Of a DNA stretch of 64,000 bases, positions 11,527-22,139 are shown piece by piece. Where the stretch lies: contig NW_008805078.1 in assembly GCF_000004825.1 (NCBI RefSeq), positions 400,069 through 464,068 of the forward strand, written 5' to 3'. A program made the translations under genes and the position numbers. The notes under the pieces are model-generated. The model saw only the letters and a program-made list of their open reading frames with translations, did not search any database and was not told the DNA's origin. Every line of letters begins with the position of its first letter. Position 1 is the stretch's first letter. The DNA is from Heterostelium album PN500 (taxonomy: Eukaryota > Evosea > Eumycetozoa > Acytosteliales > Acytosteliaceae).

Positions 11527-12402
11527 ATGAATTTTAAACCAGAAACTATAATAACAACTCCAAGCTATTATGGAATTACTGATTCACCAGCCTACATACA
11601 ATTAGGTGGTACAGTATACTGTATTCATCATGGTTATGAAAATAATCATGAACTTTGGTACACCAAATCCAATGATTTAATTACTTGGACCGCTGATGCT
11701 CAGTTTGTAGATGTACAGACGACATTCTCTCCAGCTGCTATTGTGTTCAATTCAATTATATACGGTTTCCATAATGGAAGTCCAAATAGTAGTGGTGATC
11801 TGAATTATGTAAAAGTGACTGGTAACTCTGTGACACAGGATAACCCAATTCATGGTCTTCCTGAATGGAAATCGTCCAATTCACCATCTGCAACGGTTTT
11901 CAACAACCTTATGTACCTTGCTTATCATGGACCGAATAACAATGGAAAGTTGCTACTTGCATCCTCACCCGATGGTGTAGCTTCCAATTGGAGTTATAAA
12001 GAAGTACCGGGTATCACAATAACTGGATCACCATCGATGGCAACATTCAATGGAAAGATCTATATTGTATTCCGCAATACCGCTTTGGGTAACGGTGTCT
12101 ATGTTACAAGCACATCAGATACCAACACTTGGACCACTCCAACACTCATTCCAAATGTCCAAGTATCAGGTGATCCAAAACTAACAGCCACTGCAAATAA
12201 ACTGGTTTTAGTACATCGTCATCCAACCAATGCCAAACTTCATGTTGTCACATGTAACAATCTTGGTGTTTGGTCTGCCGATCAAGTTGTCAACACAAGT
12301 GATATGTCTCAGGATCCAGGTGTTGGTGTTTTCAATGGTAAAGTTATCGTTGGTTTAACCATAAGTACTGATGCACATATGCATTTAGTTAGTGAACTAT
12401 AA
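11527..12402 (+). CDS. Beta-propeller lectin-like protein, copy 2
   Basis: A 291-residue paralogue of the preceding gene with the same blade pattern (SPAYIQLGGTVYCIHHGYE, then HELWYTKSNDLITW). The N-terminal half differs from copy 1 at many positions, including small indels. From the motif TGSPSMATFNGKIYIVF onward the two are almost the same at DNA level. The last dozen residues diverge again. Likely a recent tandem duplicate or one homogenised by gene conversion. No signal peptide. Function as for copy 1, inferred only. Confidence 0.85.
   Translation: MNFKPETIITTPSYYGITDSPAYIQLGGTVYCIHHGYENNHELWYTKSNDLITWTADAQFVDVQTTFSPAAIVFNSIIYGFHNGSPNSSGDLNYVKVTGNSVTQDNPIHGLPEWKSSNSPSATVFNNLMYLAYHGPNNNGKLLLASSPDGVASNWSYKEVPGITITGSPSMATFNGKIYIVFRNTALGNGVYVTSTSDTNTWTTPTLIPNVQVSGDPKLTATANKLVLVHRHPTNAKLHVVTCNNLGVWSADQVVNTSDMSQDPGVGVFNGKVIVGLTISTDAHMHLVSEL
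12022..12347 (+). repeat. Near-identical 326-bp block shared with 10268-10593
   Basis: Reading the two genes side by side, I count about six differences in 326 bases, five of them in the first 70. The stretches upstream and downstream differ far more. The block lies wholly within coding sequence. Confidence 0.9.
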
Positions 12403-13046
12403 TTATAAAATAAAATAAAACCATTGGTGTACTACATTCCATTAGTGCATCATCATCGTGGTCATCGATTATATTTTATTTAATTCTATTATTACTATTG
12501 AAATCATCCAATTGATCAATAAAAACATTAGTTGATGACGAAAAACTACTGTTCTCTCGTTTGACATTCTTGGTATTTAATATCACTTGCATTGCACAGA
12601 CTCTGACCAAGAGTACCTCAAGAGTTGATCTAGTATTGTAAGGTTACTTCTTTGCTTCTTACTTTAATTTGATCTGCTTCTTATTTACTTGATTTTGATC
12701 CTTTTTCGTAATCTTTTTGTTTTAATAATAGACTATTACTAATATCAATCAATTGGTTAAAAGTTTGAAAAGATGAACAAAGTTGTTGAAAATGATTTTT
12801 TAAAAAATCTTTTTTTAAGAAAATGATGATCGTAAATAATTGTTTGCGATGGTATTAGGTGTTACATAGTGATAGTGTTCGTTGACTCTAAACTACTTTA
12901 ATGATAATTTAATAATAAATTAAAGTTTAGATAACTTTAGCAATTTTTATTTTGTTTTTAAAATAATATATATATAAGTAACTTTTTGTTTTGTTTTTGT
13001 TTTGTTTTGTTAATTTTGATTAGCTCTTATTCTTTAAAGAATTATT
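12403..13046. other. Convergent intergenic region
   Basis: The 3' flanks of the second lectin-like gene and of calcineurin A meet here. Near 12410-12660 composition is less extreme than usual (mixed bases, including a TTGATGACG word and ACTCTGACC 70 bases on), but no complete RNA gene signature could be built. Confidence 0.4.
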
Positions 13047-13764
13047 TTATTCTTTTGGTGCCTCTGTAATTTGAATGATTTCTTGTGGACCTGTTGGTGG
13101 CTTGAGATCGGCATACGAATTGCTACGGAACAATTCACCACGACTGTTGATACGGAACAATTCACCACGACTGTTCATACGGAGTAGTTCACCACGACTG
13201 TTGACACGATCGATGTTGGGTGGACGCTTCTCGTTGACCAGATCCATCTTTCTGGCTTTGGCAAAGTCACCGAGTGCCTTCTTGAGTGCATCGGGTCCTT
13301 CGGTGAGCAGACCCTGTGGGATGGTTCGCGACGGAGTGAAACTCTTGATCATCATGATGGTCTCACGCTCCTGTCTCAAGATGGTGAACATACGCATGAT
13401 CTTTGAGACCGATCTGACCTTGGCACGCAACATCTGCTTACGCTTCTCCTCTTCGTGGTCCACAACCTTGGTCTCTTGCTTCTCGGCTTCCTCGTCGTCA
13501 CAGAGATTCAGAAGAACCAGCAACATCTCAGCGACCTTCTCAGAGACAAACGGCATCGACCACGAGAATACATCCATAAAGTTTGGCAACCAGTAGGGAT
13601 GTGGTGAGCAATTGAATTGTCTAATATTCATAACGTTGTTCTCATATCTCAAGACAGCACCCTTATTGTTATAGGCATCAAGGTAGTTTGGTGCTGAAAA
13701 CAATGTAATAACCGATGGGAATCCAGTTGCATCATTTTGTAAATGCATCTTATAACTAAATAAA

Positions 13765-13824
<60 letters not shown>

Positions 13825-15670
13825 GAATTAACATTCACAAACTATGATTCAAACTTTGTTATTATATATATATATATTGATTTATACATACCCAGCATTT
13901 TGAGCTTCATGTGCTCTGATAACAGATAACAATTTGTTTTGTTGTAAGAAATGACAGACTGCTCTGTAACTATAGGTATATGAACATCCTCTTACATCAT
14001 TAGGCAAGTAATGATCTCTAATTTCAGGAGAGAACTCTTCCATTGGATCTGCCCACAATAAATCACTGAATAATACATATAATAAATTGATCAATATGAT
14101 GATTATTAATCTACTACTAAATTATTAATATCTTAACATACCACATTGGACCACTAGAAGGTGGTTCCTTAAATCTATCTATATTTGCAATGTCATCCAA
14201 CTGTAAAAGTGAATCATCATCATTATTAGTATACTGTTAACAGTTCGATCGAACTAACATATCTAATTATTGTTGTTTGTAACATACAGTTTTAACATCT
14301 GGTGATAGACCACCATGGATACACAAGAATTTACCATTCATTAAAGCAGCCAAAGGTAATGCATTGAATGACTCTGTAATGAAATCATAGATTTCTTCAG
14401 AATATTTATGAAGACCTATTTTGATTTGTTTTGTATTGATAATTTGATTTTCATTCATTTAGTTAGTTAGTTAGTTATTGATGTTGTAGAGATGTGTGAT
14501 AGTTATTGAATACATACACTCCTCTTTAAAAGTAAAATAATCAGTCAAGTGTCTACATTCGTGGTTACCACGCAACAAGGTGAAAGTCTTTGGATAATTG
14601 ATTTTACAAGCATATAGATACAAAATGACCTCCATTGAGAAGTATCCACGATCTACATAGTCACCCAAGAATAGATAGTTGGTGGATGCCGGTGATCCTC
14701 CGATATCATTTTCGAAAATCTTTATCAAATCATAAAATTGACCATGTACATCTCCACAAACTATTATTATTATTATTATTATTATGTATAATTTAAAAGT
14801 AGTAGTTGTTTTTCTTATTAGTAAAGTGTTAATCTAATCATAATAATAAATAATGATAAATTTACCTGTAATTGGTGCATCTACACAAACTAAAGTTGGT
14901 TCTTTTTCTAGAATTTCAGCGGCACGCTCAACGATCTCTTTGACATCGTCGTGGTTGAGTCTACCTTCGTGGAAGAAGTGTTCCTGTAGTTTTGGTAAAT
15001 TAATTGTGTTGTCTGCATTGAATAAAACATTGTGTGCCAGTGGTTCATTTCTTGGATATTTGACACTTGACACAACACGGTCGGTGGTAGATAACTTTAT
15101 ATCTGTCATTGATTTGGTCCAATTCAACTTGGCACGATTACCTGGTGATTTTGGTGGTTGTTCTCCATCTTTATTGTTACTTGTTGTTGTTGTTGATGAT
15201 GATGATGATGATGGTGTTGTTGTTGATCCTGTTGTTGTTGTTGATGATGATGTTGTTGTTGTTGATTGTTTATCCTTTACATTTGATGAATTGGTAGTAG
15301 CAGTTGTTGTTGTTGATGATGATGGTGATGATGAAGTAGATGGTTGTTTATAGAAATTAATAGGAGAGTTAGATACTTTGTTAGTTTTGTTTTCATGTTG
15401 TTGTTGATGATGATGAGAATGAGAATGAGAATGGTGACTATTCTTTGATGATGATGAAGTAGCAGTAGCAGTAGAAGTAGTAGGTTTAGAATTGATAGAG
15501 GTTGGAGTAGTAGTAGGAGTAGCAGTTGTGATAGATTTTGATTTAGCAAGAGTTGTAGAGGTAGTAGTAGGAGTAGGATTAGTGATGGATTTCTTCTTTA
15601 CTTCTTCATTTGACTTTTTATCATTGGTTTTAGAGGTGTCCATTGGATCTGAGGGTGGTGATGAACTCAT
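13047..15670 (-). CDS. canA: Calcineurin A, catalytic subunit of the Ca2+/calmodulin-dependent protein phosphatase (PP2B)
   Basis: Six exons (15670-14866, 14760-14518, 14415-14288, 14200-14142, 14065-13892, 13755-13047) join in frame to about 705 residues. The PPP metallophosphatase motifs are intact: CGDVHGQ (about 270-276), LGDYVDRG (300-307), RGNHE (332-336), then [21 protein letters not shown] and LFSAPNYLD. The PP2B-specific part after the catalytic core holds the calcineurin B-binding helix ([21 protein letters not shown]) and the basic calmodulin-binding stretch ([21 protein letters not shown]). The first 200 residues are a Ser/Thr/Pro/Asn-rich head with a His-rich patch; such an N-terminal extension is a feature of dictyostelid calcineurin A. 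The C-terminus has a 9-residue tandem repeat. Intron 5 contains an AAT microsatellite. Confidence 0.97.
13125..13205 (-). repeat. 27-bp coding minisatellite (three units) in calcineurin A
   Basis: Three consecutive 27-base units encode xNSRGEL(L/F)R at about residues 654-680, followed by a decayed unit SNSYADLK. The first two units differ by one base or so; the third is more diverged. In-frame repeat expansion in the regulatory tail. Confidence 0.9.
13766..13822. repeat. (AAT)n microsatellite in calcineurin A intron 5
   Basis: About 19 uninterrupted ATA/AAT triplets inside the 135-base intron between exons 5 and 6. Confidence 0.9.
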
Positions 15671-16147
15671 TCTCTATAATATATATATAACTAACTGTTG
15701 TTGATCACAAATCGATTGATGATAATATATACTATACAAGCTATTTATAATTATTTACTATATATAAATTATTATTTAGAATAAAATAAATATTAATATT
15801 AATTAAAAAATTTTGATTAATATGAAAAGGAATTAATTGGTTTTGAAAAGAACAAAAAAAAATTTTAATTTTAGATTTTTGATTGTTTGATGATTCTGCG
15901 AATAGCTAAAACAAATATTGATCAATATGATTTTTGACAATAACTATTATTACTTGTATTTCAAAGAATTCGAAAAATATATGTTGTTTCTATTGTTTGT
16001 TTGGTTTTGTTGTTTTATAAAAATATTAAAAATGACTAAATTTTTAATGTATTTAAATTTTTATAAAAATAAATCAAATAAAAATAAAAATGATAAATGT
16101 GTGGTGGTTTGTTTATTTTTGATTACCTGTTTGTTGTTAGTGATATG

Positions 16148-16186
<39 letters not shown>

Positions 16187-16570
16187 TAATGATTTTTTTT
16201 ATAAAAATATATTTATAACCAACTATCACTATTCTTAATAACTTTTTTACCAAATTACAAAAGATTTGACTTTAATAAGACTTTGTATTGATTTTCAATT
16301 AATTTATTTAAAATCATTAATCAACTTGAATTCATTGATTTTGTGACAAATTTTTCTGTTTTGTCCGGGCTGACAACATCACCTTCTAATTTTTTCATTG
16401 AATTTTCATACCTTTCATTTTTTTGACACTTTCACATGTTTATAATAAAAAAAGATTTGAATTGTTTTGTCAATTAATCATATTTATAACTTACCACTAT
16501 ATATATATTTATTTATATATTAGGAAGTGGTAGATGAATTTGTTGTTTTGATTAACTATGTTTATTATTA
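15671..16570. other. Intergenic: calcineurin A promoter and 3' flank of the GT8 gene
   Basis: AT-rich and without coding signal. Contains an (ATT)n tract of about 13 triplets at 16147-16186. A low-complexity plus-strand ORF at 15918-16148 has no protein-like features. Confidence 0.5.
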
Positions 16571-17668
16571 TTATTGTATTATGGTATATCCATCTATTCT
16601 ATCTAATGCTTTATTGTAGGATAACTGCCATGTCTTGTAGAGACTCTTTACACAGTTTGGTATGTCGGTGAGTTTTGTGTCGTCGTTGAAGTTCCAGGGT
16701 TTCGGCAGCTCTTTGAGTCCCGCTGTGAAATGAAGGAAGTGCGTGCTCTCGTAGTCCCAGAGTCGCGGATCACTGCACTCGCAGTGTGTGATTTGCACGC
16801 CGTACGAAGGATAGTCGAGTGCCTTCCAGCGCAGTGTGTAGTTCATTACGTCCTGGTCGTTGATCACCGGCATCTTCTTGGCGACGACATTGATATTCGC
16901 GACGAGTCGTTCATACACCTCTGGCTTTGGCGCCAACACCACCAAGCCACTGTTGATGAGCTTGAGGCGCGCCGGCTGGTACGCGCAGCTGTTGGCGTCG
17001 GCATCGACAGTCGCGTAGATCGCCTCCGAGTCGTTCTCATCGATGTAGGAGAAGAGGTGGTCGATCGAGCGCAGAATCAACATGTCCGAGTCGAGCCAGA
17101 TGATTCTGGTGTACTTGGACATCGCCCACGATTTGAACTTGGTGAACGCTGGCATCCAGCGCGCGATCTGCACCGACACCTCGCTGCCAACCTCGATTGG
17201 CTTGACAAGCTCCACCAGACATCCGAGTTTAGTCAGTCGATTTACGGTGGCATCCGAGATCTTCTCGGTGACCAACACCACCAGACTGTAGGGTGTGCCA
17301 CTGTCGTCGAGTGATTGCTTCAGTGCAACCACGCCCTTTGCATACTCATCGTTATTCACAAAAGTAACGTAAGCATACTCTCCATTTGAATTTATTTTTA
17401 CATCTGTACCTTTATTATTATTACTATTGTTATCATTATCTTTATTATCTTTATTTGTTTGTTGTTGCTGCTGTACATTTACATTTTTATTTTGATCAAT
17501 ATTACTTTGTTTTATATTATTTATATTATTCTTGCTATTTGTGTTGTTTTTTAAATTTACATTTGACTCGTCATCACCAACTCCACCTCCCAACAAAACA
17601 ATGAAAAATATCAAATGAATTGATAGTAACAGTAAGATGACTGGATTAACTTTAGATTTCGCTCTCAT
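16571..17668 (-). CDS. Type II membrane glycosyltransferase, family GT8 (glycogenin/galactinol synthase-like)
   Basis: A 365-residue single-exon protein. Residues about 8-28 (PVILLLLSIHLIFFIVLLGG) form an uncleaved signal anchor. An Asn/Gln/Lys-rich stem follows to about residue 95, then a GT8 domain opening with YAYVTFVNNDEYAKGVVALK. The metal-binding DxD is LDSD at 192-195, and INSGLVVLAP and a C-terminal HFTAG are the other family landmarks. This layout suggests a Golgi or ER lumen enzyme that transfers a sugar from a nucleotide sugar. Donor and acceptor are not deducible. The catalytic region is strikingly GC-richer than the stem. Confidence 0.92.
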   Translation of the reverse strand: MRAKSKVNPVILLLLSIHLIFFIVLLGGGVGDDESNVNLKNNTNSKNNINNIKQSNIDQNKNVNVQQQQQTNKDNKDNDNNSNNNKGTDVKINSNGEYAYVTFVNNDEYAKGVVALKQSLDDSGTPYSLVVLVTEKISDATVNRLTKLGCLVELVKPIEVGSEVSVQIARWMPAFTKFKSWAMSKYTRIIWLDSDMLILRSIDHLFSYIDENDSEAIYATVDADANSCAYQPARLKLINSGLVVLAPKPEVYERLVANINVVAKKMPVINDQDVMNYTLRWKALDYPSYGVQITHCECSDPRLWDYESTHFLHFTAGLKELPKPWNFNDDTKLTDIPNCVKSLYKTWQLSYNKALDRIDGYTIIQ

Positions 17669-19311
17669 TATTAGTTAAATAATATATATAAACTAATCTA
17701 ATCTATCTCTAGCTATCTTATCTGTCAATCTATTTTTATAAAGTTGTAGAATATTAATTAATGAAAATTAATAATGTGTTTTCTCATTTTTTTTTTTTAA
17801 TTAAACAAAACTGACTGACAACCACTACTACTAAAGCTTAACTTTATTAAACTCACATGAGCAAAAAACAAAAATGAAAAATTATCAAAAATTATTATTA
17901 TTAATTTCACATTTTTAAAACACATTTTTTTATTTTTTATTTGTTTGAATCAATTTTTGATTTCATATCTTTAATATCTTTGAACTACACTCTCTTATTT
18001 TCAGAATAATCTTATTTCTTTTAAATTAGATTGTTGTTTGTTCATTTTTTGCCTTATTTATCGATCAATTTCAATTGATGGGAAATTTAGATAAATAAAT
18101 TGAGAAATTTGATGTTTATCTTTTTCTTTTTTTGGTTAATTAATTCAATTCAAATTTGAATTGAATAAAAAATAATTAATTTGAAAAAAACACTAGCTTA
18201 GAATGTATCTGTATGATTGTTGGTTGGGATTTTGATGTGGTAATGATGTTTTTTTTTGTTTTTGCAAAAATCCCATTTTGCGCACACATGATCCTTTTTT
18301 GGAACAGCGTAATTTCTACCATGTAAATTTAAAAGTGTGGAACCCGATTTTATTCAATATAAAAACAATCTCCGTTTCTTTTTGTTTTTTATCATTCATT
18401 TACTTTGCAGTTTTATCTATTTTATTCAAATTTTTAATTTTTGTTTTGTTTTTTTGTTTTGGTGAAACTTCTAACATCTTCTTCTTTTTACATTACCAGA
18501 CAATAATAACACACACACACCAATATTAATATCAATCATAATATATCGTTTTTTATAAACAACAATAAAAAAAAACAATTGTTTTTATATTTTTTTTCTT
18601 TATTTTTATTCTATTTCATAATTATTTATATTGTTATAATTATTTGTTTTGATAAGTCAAGCAATATTCTTTATAACTTCATTTTAATCATCTTTTTGAT
18701 CGTCGTCTTCTTTTAAATTAATTAAATTAAAACAAGTCAGATAATTTTAATTGAATAAGTGGTATCATCATATCAAAAATCATCATTAGTAAACATTTTT
18801 GGTAAACAAATATTGGCTATCAATACCACACTCATTATATTCTTCATTTTTTATTCAACACGAAAAGCACACTAACACCATATTTATATATTCACACATT
18901 CATCATACAAACAACTTTCGTTATATAATTGTATCACTGCATTTGACAACAACGACCAAAAAAAAAAGGAACAAAAAAAAAATTAACAACAAAAACAACA
19001 ACTTTTGTTATTTATTTATCACATCACATCACAGGAAATCAACCCTCTGTGGCAACGACACGACAACAGTAAATAAATATCCAGCATTAGTAAGATCTAT
19101 ACTACTTTCACACTTACACAGTTTTTATATATTAAATAAATAATAATTCAAACGATAGATTCTATTTCATAAACCCTATTAAAAATTATAATAATTCCAA
19201 ATATATCAATATTTATTATAAAATTATAATAGTTTTCTATAAACAATAAATAAATAAATAATAATAATTTAAATAAACATAAATAATTTTTAAACAAAAA
19301 TCCAGAAACCA
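17669..19311. other. 1.6-kb divergent promoter region
   Basis: Between the minus-strand GT8 gene and the plus-strand PanB-PanE gene. AT-rich, with poly-T stretches and a CA-richer segment at 18830-19080 just upstream of the plus-strand leader. A 114-codon open stretch at 18799-19143 is lysine/asparagine/histidine low-complexity and I do not call it a gene. Confidence 0.5.
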
Positions 19312-21898
19312 ATGAATTTTTTAAGGAACTCTAAATTGGATTCAAACATCCATTGTTTAAGATATAATAATTATCCACCAACTCATTGTTTCAATATATA
19401 TAATAATAGTAATAATCAAGGTTATAAATTAAATAATAATAATAGTTTATATAGTAACAATACAAGTAATAATAATAATAAATTCGATACTTTAAAATCA
19501 TATTATTCCAGTAATAATAGTAATAATATAAAATATGTAAATAATAATAATAGTAGTAGTTTATTTAATAATAGTAATAGTTTTAGAATTGATAGTTTAG
19601 TTAGTAGAAACTATTCAACACATACCAATGAAGATGCTGCAGTGGTAAAGAAAACAACGATTTTAGATATAAAGAAAAAGTATAAACAGTCGATACCAAT
19701 ATCGATGGTCACTGCCTACGACTATTGCAGTGCCAAAGAGGTCGATAAAGCAGGAATTGATATCACTCTGGTCGGTGACTCTCTAGGTATGGTCATGCTT
19801 GGCGACAAGGGAACTACCAATGTCACAATGGATGCGATGATTCACCACTGCAAAGCGGTGATGCGCGGTACTCAACGTTCATTCGTCGTGGGTGACATGC
19901 CATTCGGTAGCTTCGAGACATCGCCACGCGATGCACTCCACAATGCAATTCGCTTGATGAAAGAGGGCGGTGTCGATGCCGTCAAACTGGAGGGTGGCGC
20001 CAAGATGAAGGATACGATCCGCGAGATTGTTCGTGCCGGCATTCCGGTGGTCGGACACATCGGTCTCACTCCACAGACGGTCAGTTCATTCGGTGGATTC
20101 AAACTGCAGGGAAAGACATCCGATGAGGCACTCTCGATACTCGAGGATGCCATGGCACTGCAAGAGGCCGGCTGTTTCTCGATCGTCATCGAAATGGTTC
20201 CACAGCTGGTCGGTGAGATGATAACGAAACACCTTTCCATCCCGACCATTGGAATCGGTGCTGGCTCAGGAACAAGCGGTCAGGTGCTAGTCTACCACGA
20301 CATGCTCGGACTCTACTCTGATTTCATGCCCAAGTTCTGCAAGCAATATGCAAGTCTTTCATCGACAATTCACGAAGGACTAAAGAATTTCAAAAAGGAG
20401 ATAGAACAACGACAGTTTCCAACTCCACAACATTCATTCACAATGAAAGAGGAGGAGTCTAAAAAGTTTATAAACATATTAAATAGCAACAACAACAGCA
20501 ACAACAATAATAATGGTACAGATGAAAATCTTTATAGTAAGAGTCAATATTTAAATAATAGTGATAATATTAAAGAGAAATTAAAGGAATTAAAAGAAAA
20601 GGAAAAGGAAATCGAGAGTCTAAAGATTGCTTCGACAAAGACAGCCAAATCAATCACAGAGCAACAACAGCTACAAAAGCCAAAACAACAAACACTAAAG
20701 ATTGAAACCGAAAGATTCTTCCTCACACCAAATGGAATCAAACGTCCAAAGATTGTTGTTATTGGTGCTGGTGCAATGGGTAGTTTCTTTAGTGCCAAAC
20801 TAGCTGCAAAAGATTTCGCTGATGTTTGGATGGTATCTGCTTGGAAGTAAGTTAAACAGCAACAAATTTAATACATAAAGTAATTTATTAACAACCGTTA
20901 CTTTTTAAAACTAAATAGGGAACATGTCGATAGAATAAATAACAATGGTTTAACATTATATAATTTGGAAGGTAAATCAGAGTCGATCACTTCAGTCAGA
21001 GCAACTTTGGATGCGTTGGATGTTATTAAGGATGGATATCCAGATTTATGTTTTGGTTTTGGTAAAATCACACTCTACTAGACAGGCATCGTTAACCGCT
21101 GCCAAGATGGTAGGTGGCAATCCGAATGCCATTGTTCTTACTCTTCAGAACGGTGTCGGTAATCGCGAGGAAATAGAAACAACCATCAACGAGAAAGGAT
21201 TCAAAAACAAGGTGTGGCAGGGTGTCACGAGTAATGGCGCTGTCATGGCTGGCGCTGGTTCCGTTCGTCACACTGGCAGTGGATTGACCTACTTGGCGTC
21301 ACCTTCACTCGCTGGACTGATGATGGCCGGCAACAACAACAACAACGGACACTATCAAAACCACCCAACCACTCTGGACAACGAACCAAAGACACTCGAG
21401 GAGAAGCGTGCTCTTGAAGCACTCGGTGAGATTCTCAACGAAGCTGGCATCGTCAGCGAGCTCACCTACGACGTTGACGCACTGGTCTGGAGCAAGGTCG
21501 TTGTCAACGCCGCTATCAATCCACTGTCTGCAGTGCTGGGTGTACCCAACGGTTACTTGGTGCAAGATGAATACTCAAAGAACCTGATGAAGAAGATCAT
21601 CGTCGAGGGAATGGAGGTGTGCAAAGCCAAGGGTATCAAGTTGCCATATGGCGAGGACACCGAAGAGGGATTCAAGTATGTCGCCAACATCGCCGAGAGA
21701 ACCAGCACCAATTACTCTAGTATGTTGGTCGACGTCATCAGAGGACAACCAACTGAAATCAAGTCGATCAACGGTGTCATTGTCAAAGAGGGTGAACGAC
21801 TCGACGTAAATGTAGCATACAACAAAATGATCATGGAGATGGTTTTAAATTATCACCCAAAAACACCAAACACCTCTTACAATCAACTTTTAAACTAA
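19312..21898 (+). CDS. PanB-PanE fusion: ketopantoate hydroxymethyltransferase joined to ketopantoate reductase
   Basis: This covers two consecutive steps of pantothenate (vitamin B5) synthesis, from ketoisovalerate to ketopantoate and then pantoate. Exon 1 (19312-20846) encodes an Asn-rich, probably mitochondrial leader of about 105 residues. It is followed by a full PanB barrel (SMVTAYDYCSAKEVDKAG, VGDSLGMVMLG, GDMPFGSFE, VKLEGG, GHIGLTPQ, IEMVP, IGIGAG). An Asn/Lys/Glu linker leads directly into the PanE Rossmann start KIVVIGAGAMGSFF at about residue 480. After an intron (20847-20918), exon 2 (20919-21898) carries the rest of PanE: VKSHSTRQ, LQNGVGN, and the catalytic lysine region DALVWSKVVVNAAINPLSA. 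Within exon 2 the reading frame shifts once, near 21045-21050; see the finding. Both domains otherwise look complete. Confidence 0.9.
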
Positions 21899-22139
21899 AA
21901 TATATTTAACAAAACAATCATAATGTACATACATACCTAACTACCTACCTTCAGAAGTCAATCTAATATTAAATCATGATTTTACCTTTTTTTTTTTAAT
22001 TTTTTCATTCTTTATTAATAAACAAAGTATATAAAATATACAATAGTTTTAATAAGACAACGTTATTACTCTATTTTTAAAAATCATCACCCATTTTTTT
22101 CAATTATTCTCTTTTTCTCAAAACATTTTTCAATCAAAG

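Noticed and set aside
12530-12605. Possible C/D-box snoRNA (TTGATGACG and ACTCTGACC 70 bases apart)
   Set aside because: No terminal stem, no C'/D' boxes and no identifiable guide; chance match likely.
13075-13596. Plus-strand 173-codon ORF
   Set aside because: Antisense shadow of the calcineurin A last exon, whose motifs are unambiguous.
14853-15353. Plus-strand 166-codon ORF rich in Val and Asp
   Set aside because: Antisense reading of the Ser/Thr repeat head of calcineurin A.
16730-17314. Plus-strand 194-codon ORF
   Set aside because: Antisense of the GC-rich GT8 catalytic domain.
18799-19143. Plus-strand 114-codon open stretch upstream of the PanB-PanE gene
   Set aside because: Low-complexity His/Lys/Asn composition typical of translated AT-rich leader; no domain.
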